Shown: positions 15,101 through 24,263, numbered from the stretch's first letter. The stretch is 64,000 bases of DNA from Dehalococcoidia bacterium (GCA_009692685.1 SHYS01000004.1:124001-188000); one strand, 5' to 3'. A program made the numbers and translations. The notes: generated by a model from the letters alone, not told the origin.

Positions 15101-15873
15101 CAGCCGACGACCCGGACTCGGAGGCACTGTCGCTCCTCGGCGCTCCGACCACGGACGAGCTCCTGGAGGTGGGCGCCGTGACGCCGGTTCGAGGCGGCAC
15201 GACCGTCGACCTTCCCGCGCTCCGTGAGGAGATCTCCTCGCTGCGGGCGGAGATCCGCGCGCTTGGCCCCGTCAACGTCGATGCGCTGGAGGAGCTCACC
15301 GAAGAACGCACTCGCTTCGACTTCCTCAGCGGACAGGTTGCCGACCTCGAGGCGGCGGAACAGGAGCTGCGCCGCGCCATCGTGGAACTGCGCAAGCTCA
15401 TCGGTGCGCGCTTCGACGAGACCTTCACGGCCGTGAACAAGGCGTTCATCGAATACTTCCAGCGTTTCTTCGGCGGCGGCGTCGCCGAGCTGAAGCTCCT
15501 TGCTGATGAAGACGACGACGAACCCGGTGTCGAGATCAGCGCGCAGCCGCCCGGCAAGCGCATCTCGAGTCTCAGCGTGCTTTCCGGCGGCGAGCGTTCG
15601 CTGACCTCGGTGGCGCTGCTCTTCGCACTGCTCTCCGTCAACCCGGCCCCGGTCTGCGTGCTGGACGAAGTGGATGCCGCGCTCGATGAGGCGAACGTCG
15701 GACGGTTCGTGGAGACGCTGCGCGAACTCACCAACCGTTCGCAGTTTATCGTGATCAGCCACAACCGGCGCACCATCGAGGCAGCCGACGCGCTCTACGG
15801 CGTGTCGATGGGCGAGGACTCCACCTCGCGCGTGCTGTCGCTGCGCCTGGCCGACCTCCCGGCCGCCTCCTGA
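12199..15873 (+). CDS. smc: Chromosome segregation protein SMC
   Basis: SMC dimers extrude DNA loops with ScpA/ScpB to organise and segregate the chromosome. The 1224-residue product has the full architecture: N-terminal ATPase half with Walker A GPNGSGKSNVSDA (about residues 31-43), a long Glu/Arg/Ala-rich coiled coil, a hinge at about residues 505-660 (GVLGSIIGLLRVPDGLDVAI, RGLGSVVTQDG), a return coiled coil, and the C-terminal half with the LSGGERSLTSVALLFAL signature and Walker B VCVLDEVDAALDEANV. ATG 12199 with GAGGAGCAGG upstream starts directly at MYLRRLDAQGFKAF, the normal SMC N-terminus. Confidence 0.97.
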   Translation: MYLRRLDAQGFKAFADPQKFEFGPGLTVIVGPNGSGKSNVSDAIRWALGETSARQVRARKTEDVIFSGSEKRRQLGAAEVSISLDNSEGWMPIEFGEVTVTRRAFRSGENEYLINGQNVRLSDVQDLFRRAQVGQNSYAMMTQGVVDGVLAMRPSERRDLIEEAANVRRHRQQVTLSERRLVETRDNLGRVRMLIREVEPRIRALQRQTSRAEKYRDLAARLREAQLVHYEHELRAANDALAVARAGHDQHSEEFEATSRVSAEMTARFEQLNALTAERRSALETAQLSERALADEERQLAQSLALARQRLELLTSRQTDLQAEIARLEAEPAATSDSDDIDALAARVEEWRTTGVREQEALRSVDDAVRGKLRELNEAEARRARLEAEHAEADRRVQEAELRQRALAEERTQARVARVAALEELKVLGQRALALQGEAAAIEATADLARERRAASERALEEQLRGVVEARDTLRAAESRLAQHQERATLLARLAGAAGVSGEGARAIIEAGESEADGALKGVLGSIIGLLRVPDGLDVAIEAALAEQLAAVVVERETDALAAVEYLRISEAGTATVLALDAVPQQYPVNLFNERGVIGVASRLVRCDAPCRQLVDALLGRTIIVEDLSTAREMVRRGLGSVVTQDGVLLRPGGSYFGGKTGAAARQFSLRREIEELPAQVVALEREIETARTRLTTLEESTVAARDAVETARAGYDGMEQRRATHRDAAEAVRRRVGTLSGEMRLVRRALVEAGGDDEALRTAIEAREHATLELGALGDRLAGVRDRATSVTAERDVVAERSTAAIAQLAAAQGAHRTALAQQAEREAVRQRALEQLDGARQRLDTARREFEDLTHSLAEAEERANVAAAARKLAEEALDQTREALGAVLREERALQEQRGAAQARFFAAERVLVESDGALRQALAQLQRVNEQLRDDGFEADEHGLVRPSATAELPARDALPLKVPADDPDSEALSLLGAPTTDELLEVGAVTPVRGGTTVDLPALREEISSLRAEIRALGPVNVDALEELTEERTRFDFLSGQVADLEAAEQELRRAIVELRKLIGARFDETFTAVNKAFIEYFQRFFGGGVAELKLLADEDDDEPGVEISAQPPGKRISSLSVLSGGERSLTSVALLFALLSVNPAPVCVLDEVDAALDEANVGRFVETLRELTNRSQFIVISHNRRTIEAADALYGVSMGEDSTSRVLSLRLADLPAAS

Positions 15874-15876
15874 GAC

Positions 15877-15901
15877 GCGCGCCAGCTCGAGGTTGGCGCG
15901 C
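15877..15901 (+). terminator. Hairpin between smc and ftsY
   Basis: GCGCGCCA (15877-15884) pairs with TGGCGCGC (15894-15901) around a nine-base loop, immediately after the smc stop. There is no T-run; it may attenuate or end smc transcription before ftsY. Confidence 0.45.
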
Positions 15902-15968
15902 GCCCGGGGGCGGTCGTACGCTGGGAGCACGCTTCGATCCGCCTGAGTTTCTGTGGACGTGAGGTCGC

Positions 15969-17036
15969 GTGAGGCTCTTCCGCCGCAAGCCCAGGGACGA
16001 AGCGCCCGCCGGGAGTGCCGTCACGGCTGACGCCGCTGCAGTTGCGGCTGCCGAGGCAGACGAGGCCGCGCAGGACGCGGCCGAGGATGCACGCCGCACG
16101 ACCAACGCCCTCGAGCGCACGAAGCGCTACTGGTTCGGCCGCCTCGCGAGCGCTTTTCGAGGCTCCGAGGTGACCGAGGCGCTTTGGGAAGAGCTCGATG
16201 AAGTGCTGATCGGCGCCGATACCGGTGTCACGGTCACGATGGCACTCCTCGACCGCGTGCGCGCGACCAAACCTCGGACTGCCGAGGAAGTACGCGTCGC
16301 GCTACGCGAGGAGATGGTCCGAATCCTCACCGCGCCGGACGCCACCCCTCGCGGGCGGTTGTGGGGCCAGGGCGGCGCCAACCTCGATCCCGAGGCACCA
16401 GCACTGGTGCTGGTCGTCGGCGTGAACGGCACGGGCAAGACGACGGCTATCGGGCGGCTCGCATACCTCTACCAGCAGCAGGGTGCGAAAGTGAGCCTCG
16501 CCGCTGGCGACACGTATCGCGCCGCCGCCATCGAGCAGCTGCAGGCGTGGGCAAAGCTCCTCAACGCCGACGTGATCGCACACCAGCAGGGCGCAGACGC
16601 CGCTGCCGTGGCGTTCGACGCCATCGAGGCCGCGCGCGCGCGAGGATCCGACATCCTCTTCGTCGACACGGCCGGACGGTTACATAACAAGCAGAACCTC
16701 ATGGACGAACTTTCCAAGGTGCGGCGCGTGATCGAACGCGGCCTTGGTCGCTCACCTGACGAGGTGTTGCTGGTCTTGGATGCGACCACGGGCCAGAACG
16801 GCATGGCGCAGGCGCGCGCCTTCACGGAGTCAGTCGAGGTGACTGCCGTCATGCTCACCAAGCTCGACGGGACCGCGAAGGGGGGCATTGTCTTCGCGAT
16901 CGCCGCCGACCTCGGGCTGCCGGTGCGCTTCATCGGCACGGGGCAGGAGGCGGGCGATATCGCACCGTTCGAGGCGGCCGCATTCGTCGACAGCTTGCTC
17001 GCCGAGCCCGCCCCCCCCGCCGCTTCGCGGACCTAG
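15969..17036 (+). CDS. ftsY: Signal recognition particle receptor FtsY
   Basis: FtsY is the SRP receptor GTPase at the membrane. The 355-residue protein has an Ala/Glu/Asp-rich N-terminal A region (residues 1-60), a four-helix N domain, and the G domain with G1 GVNGTGKTTAIGRLA (about residue 151), SRP-GTPase motif DTYRAAAIEQL, G3 DTAGR (about residue 232), G4 TKLDGTAKGG and the closing GTGQEAGDIAPF. The start is GTG 15969 with GAGG seven bases upstream. Its RNA partner is encoded at 1464-1735. Confidence 0.96.
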   Translation: MRLFRRKPRDEAPAGSAVTADAAAVAAAEADEAAQDAAEDARRTTNALERTKRYWFGRLASAFRGSEVTEALWEELDEVLIGADTGVTVTMALLDRVRATKPRTAEEVRVALREEMVRILTAPDATPRGRLWGQGGANLDPEAPALVLVVGVNGTGKTTAIGRLAYLYQQQGAKVSLAAGDTYRAAAIEQLQAWAKLLNADVIAHQQGADAAAVAFDAIEAARARGSDILFVDTAGRLHNKQNLMDELSKVRRVIERGLGRSPDEVLLVLDATTGQNGMAQARAFTESVEVTAVMLTKLDGTAKGGIVFAIAADLGLPVRFIGTGQEAGDIAPFEAAAFVDSLLAEPAPPAASRT

Positions 17037-17049
17037 GCGCCCGCGCCGC

Positions 17050-19335
17050 GTGGCTTCCGAGGTCGGAGACGTCGTCTGCTGGTACCTCGTCACGCTCGGC
17101 ATCGGCGTCGCCGGTCTCATCCCCGTCACGCACCTGTTTGGCCGCCTTGACTCCAGAGGTGTGCTCTTCGCGAGGCCGTTCGGACTCCTCGTGGTCGGCT
17201 ACGTTGCCTGGCTCGTCGGCTGGGGCGCACCGATCGGCTACGGGACTCCGGCGGCGTTCCTCGGCTTGGCTGTCCTCGTCGGCTGGACCCTCGCGCTCGA
17301 CTGGCGATGCCACGCGCTCGTCGCTCTGATCCGAGGCCAGTGGCGACTGCTCCTCCTGGGGGAGGTGCTCGGTCTCGTGATCTTCGCCGTCGTCCTCTAC
17401 GCCCGCTGGTTAACCCCCGCGGCGGTTTTCACCGAGAAGCCGATGGACATGATGATCCTCGTCGCCATCCACGAGGCCGAACGACTGCCGCCGCAGGACG
17501 CGTGGTACGCGGGCCGCGCGCTCTCCTACTACCACCTGGGTCACACGATGGTGGACGTGACATCGAGGCTGGCACGCGTGCAGCCGGACGTGGCCTTCAA
17601 CCTCGGTCTGGCGAGCGCCGGCTCGATGACTGGCCTGGCGATCTTCGGGCTCGCCGGTGACGCGAGCGCGCTCACTGCAACTCGTCGACGGCGGACGTGG
17701 CTTGCCGGAGGGGCGGCCACCATCGCGCTGCTCGCCGTGGGCAGCCTCGAGGGCGGGCTCGAGCTCCTTGCGGCGAACGGACTCGGCAGCGCCTCGTGGG
17801 CGGGACTCGACGTCACAGGGTTCCCTTCAGGCGACGGCGCCGTCAACGGCATCCCCACAGGTTTCTGGTGGTGGTGGCGCGCCACGCGCATCCTTCCCGA
17901 CGCGATCTCCGAATTCCCGGCCTTCTCGTTCGTCCTCGGCGACCTGCACGCGCACGTGCTCGCGTTGCCGATCGCCCTCCTTGCGGTCGGTATCGCCATC
18001 ACCGCCTTCGAAGGCTCACGACCGCAGACGCTGCAGGTGTGGATCCAGCGCCCCGGCGAGTTGATCTGCGCTGCGCTGATCTTCGCCGGTCTCGCGATGA
18101 CCAACGCCTGGGACGCTCCGCTCTACGGCGTCGTCTGGCTGGCGGCTGGGTTCGCAGCCTACGTCGCCGCGGGCTGGAGCATGTTCGGGGCCCTCATCGG
18201 CATTGTGCGACACCTGGTGCCACCGGCGGCACTGGCGGGGCTGATCGCCTTGCCGATGCTGTCCACCCTCGAGGGCACGCCGGTCGGGATCTCACCCGTG
18301 CTGACTTCGGGCAGCGACCCAGTGCGCCTGCTCTTGTTCTGGGGGCCGCTCGCGGCCCTACTCCTCGCCTGCGCTCTGGTTGTCCGCCCGGGTATTCATC
18401 GAGGCGTGGCCGGCATCACGCTGGTCGACTGCGCTGCGTTCCTCGGCGCCTGGGTGCTGGCGGTGCTCGCCTCCGGAAACTCGGACGCCCTAGCCCTCCG
18501 CGGCGCGGGGTGGCTGACGTTGCCTGCCCTCGCCGTGGCGACCGCCTTCGCGTTCGGGAGTTCGGCACGGGCGTACCGGGATGCGAATCATGCCCGCGCT
18601 GCCTGGGTCGGCCTCGCCGGGCTCGCGACGCTCGTGGTGCTTGGCACGGAGCTCTTCCATCTCGTCGATGCATCGGTAGGGCGCTTCAACACGGTCTTCA
18701 AATTCTGGTACGGCGGCTGGGTGCTGCTCTCCATTGCGGGCGGGATCGCGGTCGCCGATGCCGCAGCGACCTTCAATGTGCGTGGTGCGACCTGGATCGG
18801 GCGCGGGGCTGTGCTCGGCGCTGCTGCGCTCATCGAGTTGTGCGTGCTGTACACGCCGGCCGCGCTGCTCAGCCGCGGCCACGAGGGCGCCGCGCCCGGT
18901 ATCGATGCGCTCGCTTACCTCCAGCAGGAGAATCGGGCTATATATGCCTCGATCGACTGGGGGCGCACCGCGCTGCCGCGATCGGCCGTGGTCCTTGAGG
19001 CTGAGGGCAAGTCCTTCACGCCCACGAATCGCTTCTCGATGGCGACGGGCCTGCCGACAGTGGTCGGGTGGCCCGACCATGAAGTGACATGGCGGGGCAG
19101 CGGAGAGAACGTCACGCAGCGCATGGTGGACGTAAGAACCTTCTATACCGCGGGCGCCAGCGCGCCTGCTCTGGAAGTCGCTCGTCGCTACGGAGTCACA
19201 CACGTCTTCATCGCCGCGCGCGAGCTCGAGCTGTACGGCGCCGATGTCGCCGCTCGCTTCAGCGACTGGCACACTGTCTTCGATGAAGGCAATGTTCGAA
19301 TAGTGGAAGTACCTGTCGAGGTGGCGCGACCGTGA
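17050..19335 (+). CDS. DUF2298 (YYY-type) polytopic membrane protein
   Basis: A 761-residue protein with about a dozen or more membrane helices. It matches the DUF2298 / chlor-archaeal YYY family (TIGR03662-type) by the loop ALSYYHLGHTMVDVTSRL (from about residue 157) and ISEFPAFSFVLGDLHAHVLA near residue 285. These proteins are found mainly in Chloroflexota and archaea and resemble GT-C membrane glycosyltransferases, but their activity is not established. GTG 17050 directly precedes the first helix; the frame extends upstream into ftsY without homology. Its stop overlaps the next gene's GTG, so the two are coupled. Confidence 0.85.
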   Translation: MASEVGDVVCWYLVTLGIGVAGLIPVTHLFGRLDSRGVLFARPFGLLVVGYVAWLVGWGAPIGYGTPAAFLGLAVLVGWTLALDWRCHALVALIRGQWRLLLLGEVLGLVIFAVVLYARWLTPAAVFTEKPMDMMILVAIHEAERLPPQDAWYAGRALSYYHLGHTMVDVTSRLARVQPDVAFNLGLASAGSMTGLAIFGLAGDASALTATRRRRTWLAGGAATIALLAVGSLEGGLELLAANGLGSASWAGLDVTGFPSGDGAVNGIPTGFWWWWRATRILPDAISEFPAFSFVLGDLHAHVLALPIALLAVGIAITAFEGSRPQTLQVWIQRPGELICAALIFAGLAMTNAWDAPLYGVVWLAAGFAAYVAAGWSMFGALIGIVRHLVPPAALAGLIALPMLSTLEGTPVGISPVLTSGSDPVRLLLFWGPLAALLLACALVVRPGIHRGVAGITLVDCAAFLGAWVLAVLASGNSDALALRGAGWLTLPALAVATAFAFGSSARAYRDANHARAAWVGLAGLATLVVLGTELFHLVDASVGRFNTVFKFWYGGWVLLSIAGGIAVADAAATFNVRGATWIGRGAVLGAAALIELCVLYTPAALLSRGHEGAAPGIDALAYLQQENRAIYASIDWGRTALPRSAVVLEAEGKSFTPTNRFSMATGLPTVVGWPDHEVTWRGSGENVTQRMVDVRTFYTAGASAPALEVARRYGVTHVFIAARELELYGADVAARFSDWHTVFDEGNVRIVEVPVEVARP

Positions 19336-21317
19336 CCGAACTGCGAGCCTCGATACGCGCATCTGCAGCCCGCTCACGGGCGAATTCCGGGTCCGGCGTC
19401 GTGGCATGGCTCCGACGGGACGCGTGGCTCATCGTGGCCATGGGTGCCATCGTCGTCATCGCCCTGCTCATGCGCACATTCGAGCTCGGCGTGCGAGCCA
19501 GCCACCACGACGAGTCGCTGCACGCCCTCTTCTCGTATGACTTTGCCCAGGGCAATGACTATCGACACGACCCGATGATGCACGGACCGCTCCAGTTCCA
19601 CCTGATCGCGCTCGTCTTCAAGCTCTTTGGTGCCTCGGACGCACTGTCCAGAGTGCCGGCGGCGCTCTTCGGTAGCGCGCTGGTCGCGATGCCGCTGTTG
19701 CTGCGCCGCTACGTCGGCGTGGCCGCCGTGCTCGCGATGGCGGTCCTCCTCGCCATCTCGCCGTCGCTGCTCTACTACTCGAGGTTCACGCGTAACGAGG
19801 CGTTCGTCGCCGTTGAGACGCTACTGCTGGCCGTTGCCATCTGGCGTTATCGCGAGGAAGGCGGCATGCGCTGGCTCGTGGCGATCTCGGCCGCTGTCGC
19901 CCTTGAGTTTGCCACGAAGGAAACGGCGTTCCTCATCGCCGCGGTCTTCCTGCTCTACGTAAACGGCATCCTCACGGGCGCACTCGTCGATCGCCTGCAT
20001 AGCGAGGGGCGTCGGCGCTTCTGGCGCACGTTGCTCCTCTTTCCCGTCGCGTGGCTGGTCGCTGCCACCTGGCCGGTAAGCGCCGCGCGGTTCGGTGAGG
20101 GCGAACGGCCGCGCGAGGTGGACCTGATGGTCGTGCTGGGCACGCTGGTACTACCGTACCTCGCCGCCGCCGCGCAGCTTCCGCTCGTGATGTTCGGCCT
20201 GCGCGTCGAGGGGGACTCGCAGCGCCTCATCGGCGGATTGCTTGTGACGGCCTTCATGGTGGCGGCAGGCGAGATCGGCATCTGGTGGGACTGGCGGCGC
20301 TGGCTCATCCTGACCGGCATCGCCATGGTCATCACGACCTTGCTCTTCACGACCTTCTTCACGAACCCGGCGGGCTTCGCGGGTGCGTACTGGAACCAGC
20401 TCGACTATTGGCTTTCCCAGCAGAGCGTCCAGCGAGGCACGCAGCCCTGGTTCTACTACCTCTTCATGGTGCCCCTGTACGAGTTCGCGGCGCTGCTCCC
20501 GGCCGTGATCGGCGGGGCAGTGCTGATCTCGAGTGGTGATCGGCTCGCGAAGCTGCTGGTGTGGTGGGCGCTGGGCACCTTCTTGGCACTAACGCTGGCC
20601 GGAGAGAAGATGCCGTGGCTCACGGTGCATGTAGCTCTGCCGCTGGCTATCCTCGCGGGGTACGTTCTGGGGCAGGTTGTGGGAGCGTTGCGCGCGCCGG
20701 CGGGCGCCCGCCGTGTCGGGGCAGCGCTCGCGTTCGCCAGCATGGCGTTCCTCGTCGCGCTCTCGATTCGCAACGGCGCGGCCGTCTCATATAACCACCC
20801 GGATACACCGATCGAGCCATTGATCTACACCCAGACGTCGCCCGACATCCCCGTCATAGCCCGGCAGATCGAAGCCTACTCGGCAACCCGAGGCGGCAAA
20901 GAGCTACACATCGTCGTTGACGCCGCAGAATCGATGTCGTGGCCATGGGCCTGGTACCTGCGCGACTACAAGAACGCTACCTACGTGGACAACCTCACCG
21001 ACAAGGACATCCCGGAGGGTGCGGTCGTCCTGCTCTGGCGCACCACCGAGCGCACCTCGGGCACCATCGGACTCGGCTATGCCACCTCCGAGCCATACGT
21101 GCACCGCTGGTGGTTTCCTGAGGAGACCTACCGCGCTGCGACTCTCGATGGCCTCTCAGCCGCGCTTCTAGACGGCTCGTTGCCACGGAGCATCGCCTCC
21201 TTCTACGTCCGAGGCGAAGAGCGCTGGCGCGTTGGCACGCTGGACGGCGTCGCCCTCTTCCCCGAAACACCACCAGAGGTGACCATCCCCTCGACGGGAG
21301 AGACCTACGGCCGCTAG
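19332..21317 (+). CDS. Agl23-like (TIGR03663) membrane protein, putative GT-C glycosyltransferase
   Basis: A 661-residue polytopic protein. The first extracytoplasmic loop contains the acidic motif SHHDESLHALFSYDFAQGND followed by YRHDPMMHGPLQFHL, typical of the TIGR03663 family (flippase activity-associated Agl23-like) and reminiscent of the loop-1 Asp/Glu of PMT-type glycosyltransferases. About eleven membrane helices follow, then a soluble C-terminal domain of about 180 residues (TQTSPDIPVIARQIEAY on). The GTG overlaps the DUF2298 stop by four bases. This pair is characteristic of Chloroflexota and archaea; lipid-linked sugar transfer is an inference. Confidence 0.82.
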   Translation: MTELRASIRASAARSRANSGSGVVAWLRRDAWLIVAMGAIVVIALLMRTFELGVRASHHDESLHALFSYDFAQGNDYRHDPMMHGPLQFHLIALVFKLFGASDALSRVPAALFGSALVAMPLLLRRYVGVAAVLAMAVLLAISPSLLYYSRFTRNEAFVAVETLLLAVAIWRYREEGGMRWLVAISAAVALEFATKETAFLIAAVFLLYVNGILTGALVDRLHSEGRRRFWRTLLLFPVAWLVAATWPVSAARFGEGERPREVDLMVVLGTLVLPYLAAAAQLPLVMFGLRVEGDSQRLIGGLLVTAFMVAAGEIGIWWDWRRWLILTGIAMVITTLLFTTFFTNPAGFAGAYWNQLDYWLSQQSVQRGTQPWFYYLFMVPLYEFAALLPAVIGGAVLISSGDRLAKLLVWWALGTFLALTLAGEKMPWLTVHVALPLAILAGYVLGQVVGALRAPAGARRVGAALAFASMAFLVALSIRNGAAVSYNHPDTPIEPLIYTQTSPDIPVIARQIEAYSATRGGKELHIVVDAAESMSWPWAWYLRDYKNATYVDNLTDKDIPEGAVVLLWRTTERTSGTIGLGYATSEPYVHRWWFPEETYRAATLDGLSAALLDGSLPRSIASFYVRGEERWRVGTLDGVALFPETPPEVTIPSTGETYGR

Positions 21318-21372
21318 CCCCCAGGCAGGTGAGGTACGTCGCGCCTCGACCTGGCGCAGCCCGCGCGTCTGG

Positions 21373-22362
21373 GTGGGCATCGGTGTCAGCGCGATCTTCC
21401 TTGGCCTCCTGGTGGGGCGGGTTGACGGCGGTGAGCTGCGCACGGCGCTCACGGAGATGCACCCGCAGTGGCTCGTGCTCGCGCTCGGCGTCTACTTCGT
21501 GGCCCTCTGGGTCCGCGGTCTGCGCTGGCAGCTGGTCCTCAGCCCGCACGTCCACGTCACGCCCTTCGAGGCGTTCTCGCTTCTGGTGATTGGCTACGCC
21601 GCCAACAACGTCCTTCCGGTGCGCGCCGGCGAGTTCGTGCGTGCCGGGCTGTTGCAGTCGCGGCACGGCACGCCGTGGGCCACGGGCCTCGGCGCGATCG
21701 TGGTCGAACGCGTTCTCGATGGTCTGGTGCTCGCGCTCTTCCTGAGCGGCACGGTGCTGCTGGCCGGTGGTGACCGCGTCGATGGCGTCGTCCGAGCGCT
21801 CGCGGGTCTTGGTGCGGCCGGATTCCTTGGTGTGCTCGTAATGATGTACGCCCTCGCGCTGGCGGGAGATCGAGGCACAGCGCTCCTCGTGAGGCTACTC
21901 CGCCTCCTCCCGGTGATCGGCGAACGCCTCGCGTCGGTGGCAGAGGGAATGCTCGGTGGGCTCGCGGTCCTCCGCGACCTTCGCGTAGGCCCTTTGCTCC
22001 TCGTGACGACCGTGGCCACGTGGGGCCTGGAGGCCGCCACGTACTGGCTCGTAGGGGAGGGCTTCGACCTTGGTCTCGCGCCCGCGCTTTACCTCGGAGT
22101 CTGCGGCGCCGCCAACCTCGCGATTGCCGCCCCCAGTACCTCGGGCGGCATCGGGCCCTTCGAGTACTTTGCGAGGCTGGTCGCGGTGAGCTTCGGCGCC
22201 GCGACCGCTGCCGCGACGGCGTACGCTCTCGTCGTGCATGCCGTGGTGCTCGTCCCCGTCGTCCTGCTCGGAGCCTTCCTGCTCTGGCGTCAACAGCTTG
22301 GCTTCGGTTCGCTGCTCGCGGCGCGCGAGCGCCTCGAAGCCACCACGCCCATCGAGGGCTAA
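21373..22362 (+). CDS. Lysylphosphatidylglycerol synthase TM / flippase-like membrane protein
   Basis: A 329-residue polytopic protein of the UPF0104 / LPG-synthase transmembrane (flippase-like) family. Supporting segments are FEAFSLLVIGYAANNVLPVR followed by AGEFVRAGLL (conserved asparagine-rich helix and R-x-G-E motif), VVERVLDGLVLALFL, and PSTSGGIGPFEYFARLVAV near the end. The GTG at 21373 falls inside the first helix; the frame is open upstream through a basic stretch (VRRASTWRSPRVW) without a standard start, so the true N-terminus may be a little longer. Members move or modify lipid-linked substrates; its place after two GT-C-like genes fits glycan export. Confidence 0.8.
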   Translation: MGIGVSAIFLGLLVGRVDGGELRTALTEMHPQWLVLALGVYFVALWVRGLRWQLVLSPHVHVTPFEAFSLLVIGYAANNVLPVRAGEFVRAGLLQSRHGTPWATGLGAIVVERVLDGLVLALFLSGTVLLAGGDRVDGVVRALAGLGAAGFLGVLVMMYALALAGDRGTALLVRLLRLLPVIGERLASVAEGMLGGLAVLRDLRVGPLLLVTTVATWGLEAATYWLVGEGFDLGLAPALYLGVCGAANLAIAAPSTSGGIGPFEYFARLVAVSFGAATAAATAYALVVHAVVLVPVVLLGAFLLWRQQLGFGSLLAARERLEATTPIEG

Positions 22363-22375
22363 CGAAAGGTTCCGG

Positions 22376-23761
22376 ATGCGTGTCGTGATCATCGGCGGCG
22401 GGATGATGGGCCTCGGCGCCGCGTGGGAACTCGTCAAGCACGGCCACGAGGTACGTCTCTTCGAGGCGAGCCCGCTGCTCGGCGGGCAGGTGCGCACCTT
22501 CGAGATCGGCGGCGGCCGCCTCGAGATCTTCTACCACCACCTCTTCCGCTCGGACGCCACTGTCGCCGGGGTCATCGAGGAGATCGGGCTCGGCCCAGAC
22601 CTCGAGTGGATCGACTCGAAAGTCGGCTTCTTCGCTCGCGGCAAGCACTACCCGTTCGTAGGCGCGGTCGACCTCCTCAAGTTCTCCGACGTTTCGTTCC
22701 CCACACGTGTCCGCCTCGGGCTCGCCGCGCTCTGGCTGCGTCGCTACAAGAACTGGCACAACTACGAGGGCAAAACCGCCAGCGCCTGGATTCGCAAGTG
22801 GGTAGGCACCGAGGGCTACGAGCACGTCTGGGGCCCGCTCCTGCGCGCCAAGTTCGGCACGAAGGCCGAGCAGGCCTCACTGGTCTGGTTCTGGGGCAAG
22901 GTCCACCTGCGCTTCGCCTCGCGGCCCGGCGGACTGTTTGCGCAGGAGCAGCTCGGCTACCTCCAGGGCTCCTTCGGTCGCCTCGTAGACACACTCGTCG
23001 AGGCGATTCGCGGCCGCGGCGGCGCCCTAGAAGCGAGCGCACCCGCCTCAAGGATCGTCATCGAGGACGATCGCGCGGTCGGTATCGCCATCCGCAACGC
23101 CGACGGCACCGAGCGCATCGAGCGCGCCGACGCGGTCCTCGCGACCGTGCCTTCGTACGCCTTCCTCAACCTCGTCCCGGAGTTCGAGTCGGACTATCGA
23201 GCACAGCTCGAGAGCGTGCAGTACCAGTGGGCGACGGTGATGGTCCTCGCGATGGACCGCCCGCTGTCACCGACTTACTGGCTCACCGTCACCGACGACG
23301 ACTGCCCCTTCGTCGTAGCTGTCGAGCAGACTAACTTTGTGTCCCCAGACCGCTACGGTGGCAACCACGTCATCTACTTCTCGAACTACTGCGACCCCGG
23401 CGATCCTGCCGCCGACTGGACTGTCGAGGAGACGTTCGAGCGCTATTTACCATTCATCCGCCGCATCAACCCGGACTTCGATCCATCCTGGGTGCGCGAG
23501 AAGTGGCTGTACAAGGACCGCGCCGGCCAGCCCGTCGTCGACGCCGACTACCACACTCGCATTCCCGCGCACCGCACGCCGGTGCCTGGCCTCTACCTGG
23601 CGAACACCACGCAGGTCTACCCCGAAGACCGCGGTCAGAACTACTCGCTGCGGATGGGTGCGCGCGTCGCCCAGCTGATGATGGCGGACCTAGGCGGGCT
23701 GGACGCGCCCCTCAATCCTGAGCAGGTCGCGGCTGCGGAAGAGGTGGGGACTCGGAGGTAA
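22376..23761 (+). CDS. NAD(P)/FAD-dependent oxidoreductase (amine-oxidase-like)
   Basis: A 461-residue flavoprotein. The N-terminal dinucleotide-binding loop is VVIIGGGMMGLGAAWELVKH with the acidic strand end FEAS and GGQVRTFEIGG, as in the protoporphyrinogen-oxidase / UDP-galactopyranose-mutase group. The C-terminal FAD contact is PGLYLANTTQVYPEDRGQNY. The start ATG 22376 lies 13 bases after the flippase-like gene, with GAAAGG upstream. Being at the end of the envelope cluster suggests sugar or isoprenoid-lipid chemistry, but the substrate is not evident. Confidence 0.85.
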   Translation: MRVVIIGGGMMGLGAAWELVKHGHEVRLFEASPLLGGQVRTFEIGGGRLEIFYHHLFRSDATVAGVIEEIGLGPDLEWIDSKVGFFARGKHYPFVGAVDLLKFSDVSFPTRVRLGLAALWLRRYKNWHNYEGKTASAWIRKWVGTEGYEHVWGPLLRAKFGTKAEQASLVWFWGKVHLRFASRPGGLFAQEQLGYLQGSFGRLVDTLVEAIRGRGGALEASAPASRIVIEDDRAVGIAIRNADGTERIERADAVLATVPSYAFLNLVPEFESDYRAQLESVQYQWATVMVLAMDRPLSPTYWLTVTDDDCPFVVAVEQTNFVSPDRYGGNHVIYFSNYCDPGDPAADWTVEETFERYLPFIRRINPDFDPSWVREKWLYKDRAGQPVVDADYHTRIPAHRTPVPGLYLANTTQVYPEDRGQNYSLRMGARVAQLMMADLGGLDAPLNPEQVAAAEEVGTRR

Positions 23762-23903
23762 TGGGGCGCGTTACCCCGTTCGTACTGACCCTGGCGAAGC
23801 AAGCCAGTGCTGCTCGATCTTCCGTGGCACCCCTCGCGCACCGTGTCGTTCGCAGGAGCGGGTCGTCGGGACGAAGGGGACGCCAGGGACCACCACGCCC
23901 CCG

Positions 23904-24263
23904 TTAGGCGTCGCCATTCCATGCACACCATACGCGTATCACCTCCTCGAGTTCAGCGCGCGCGGCCTCGACCTCGTCGAGGTTCGCGAAGCGCATGGTG
24001 CGCACGAGCTTGCCGTCCCCCTCTAAGCGGGGGTGGACTCCGGGAATCTCCGCACCCCTGTGGAACATCACACTGATCACGTTCTTGGAGGGGTTGAAGC
24101 TCGCGATGTTCCCGCGGAACTCGAACGTCGGCGTGTTCCACTTGATCGTCTCAGTGACTAGATCGTCCGCCGTCAGGATGATCTCGCGCGCTCGGCGTAA
24201 CGCCGTGTCGAGGGGGTGATTCCGCTCGTCGAGCCAGCGGTCGACTGCGCGATTTCGGTTCAC
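23904..24263 (-). CDS. DUF1801 domain protein
   Basis: A 119-residue protein starting at GTG with a good GGGAGGTG ribosome site. The middle (TETIKWNTPTFEFRGNIASF and NVISVMFHRGAEIPG) matches the small DUF1801 (YdhG-like) fold, whose biochemical role is unclear. It lies next to an NTF2-like gene and an ArsR/SRPBCC pair, a mix often seen in small stress or detoxification clusters. Confidence 0.75.
   Translation of the reverse strand: MNRNRAVDRWLDERNHPLDTALRRAREIILTADDLVTETIKWNTPTFEFRGNIASFNPSKNVISVMFHRGAEIPGVHPRLEGDGKLVRTMRFANLDEVEAARAELEEVIRVWCAWNGDA

Noticed and set aside
14227..15930. Long open frame (567 codons) on the reverse strand inside smc
   Set aside because: It is antisense to the well-defined smc coding sequence; in high-GC genes the opposite strand is often open. 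No family motif is visible in it.
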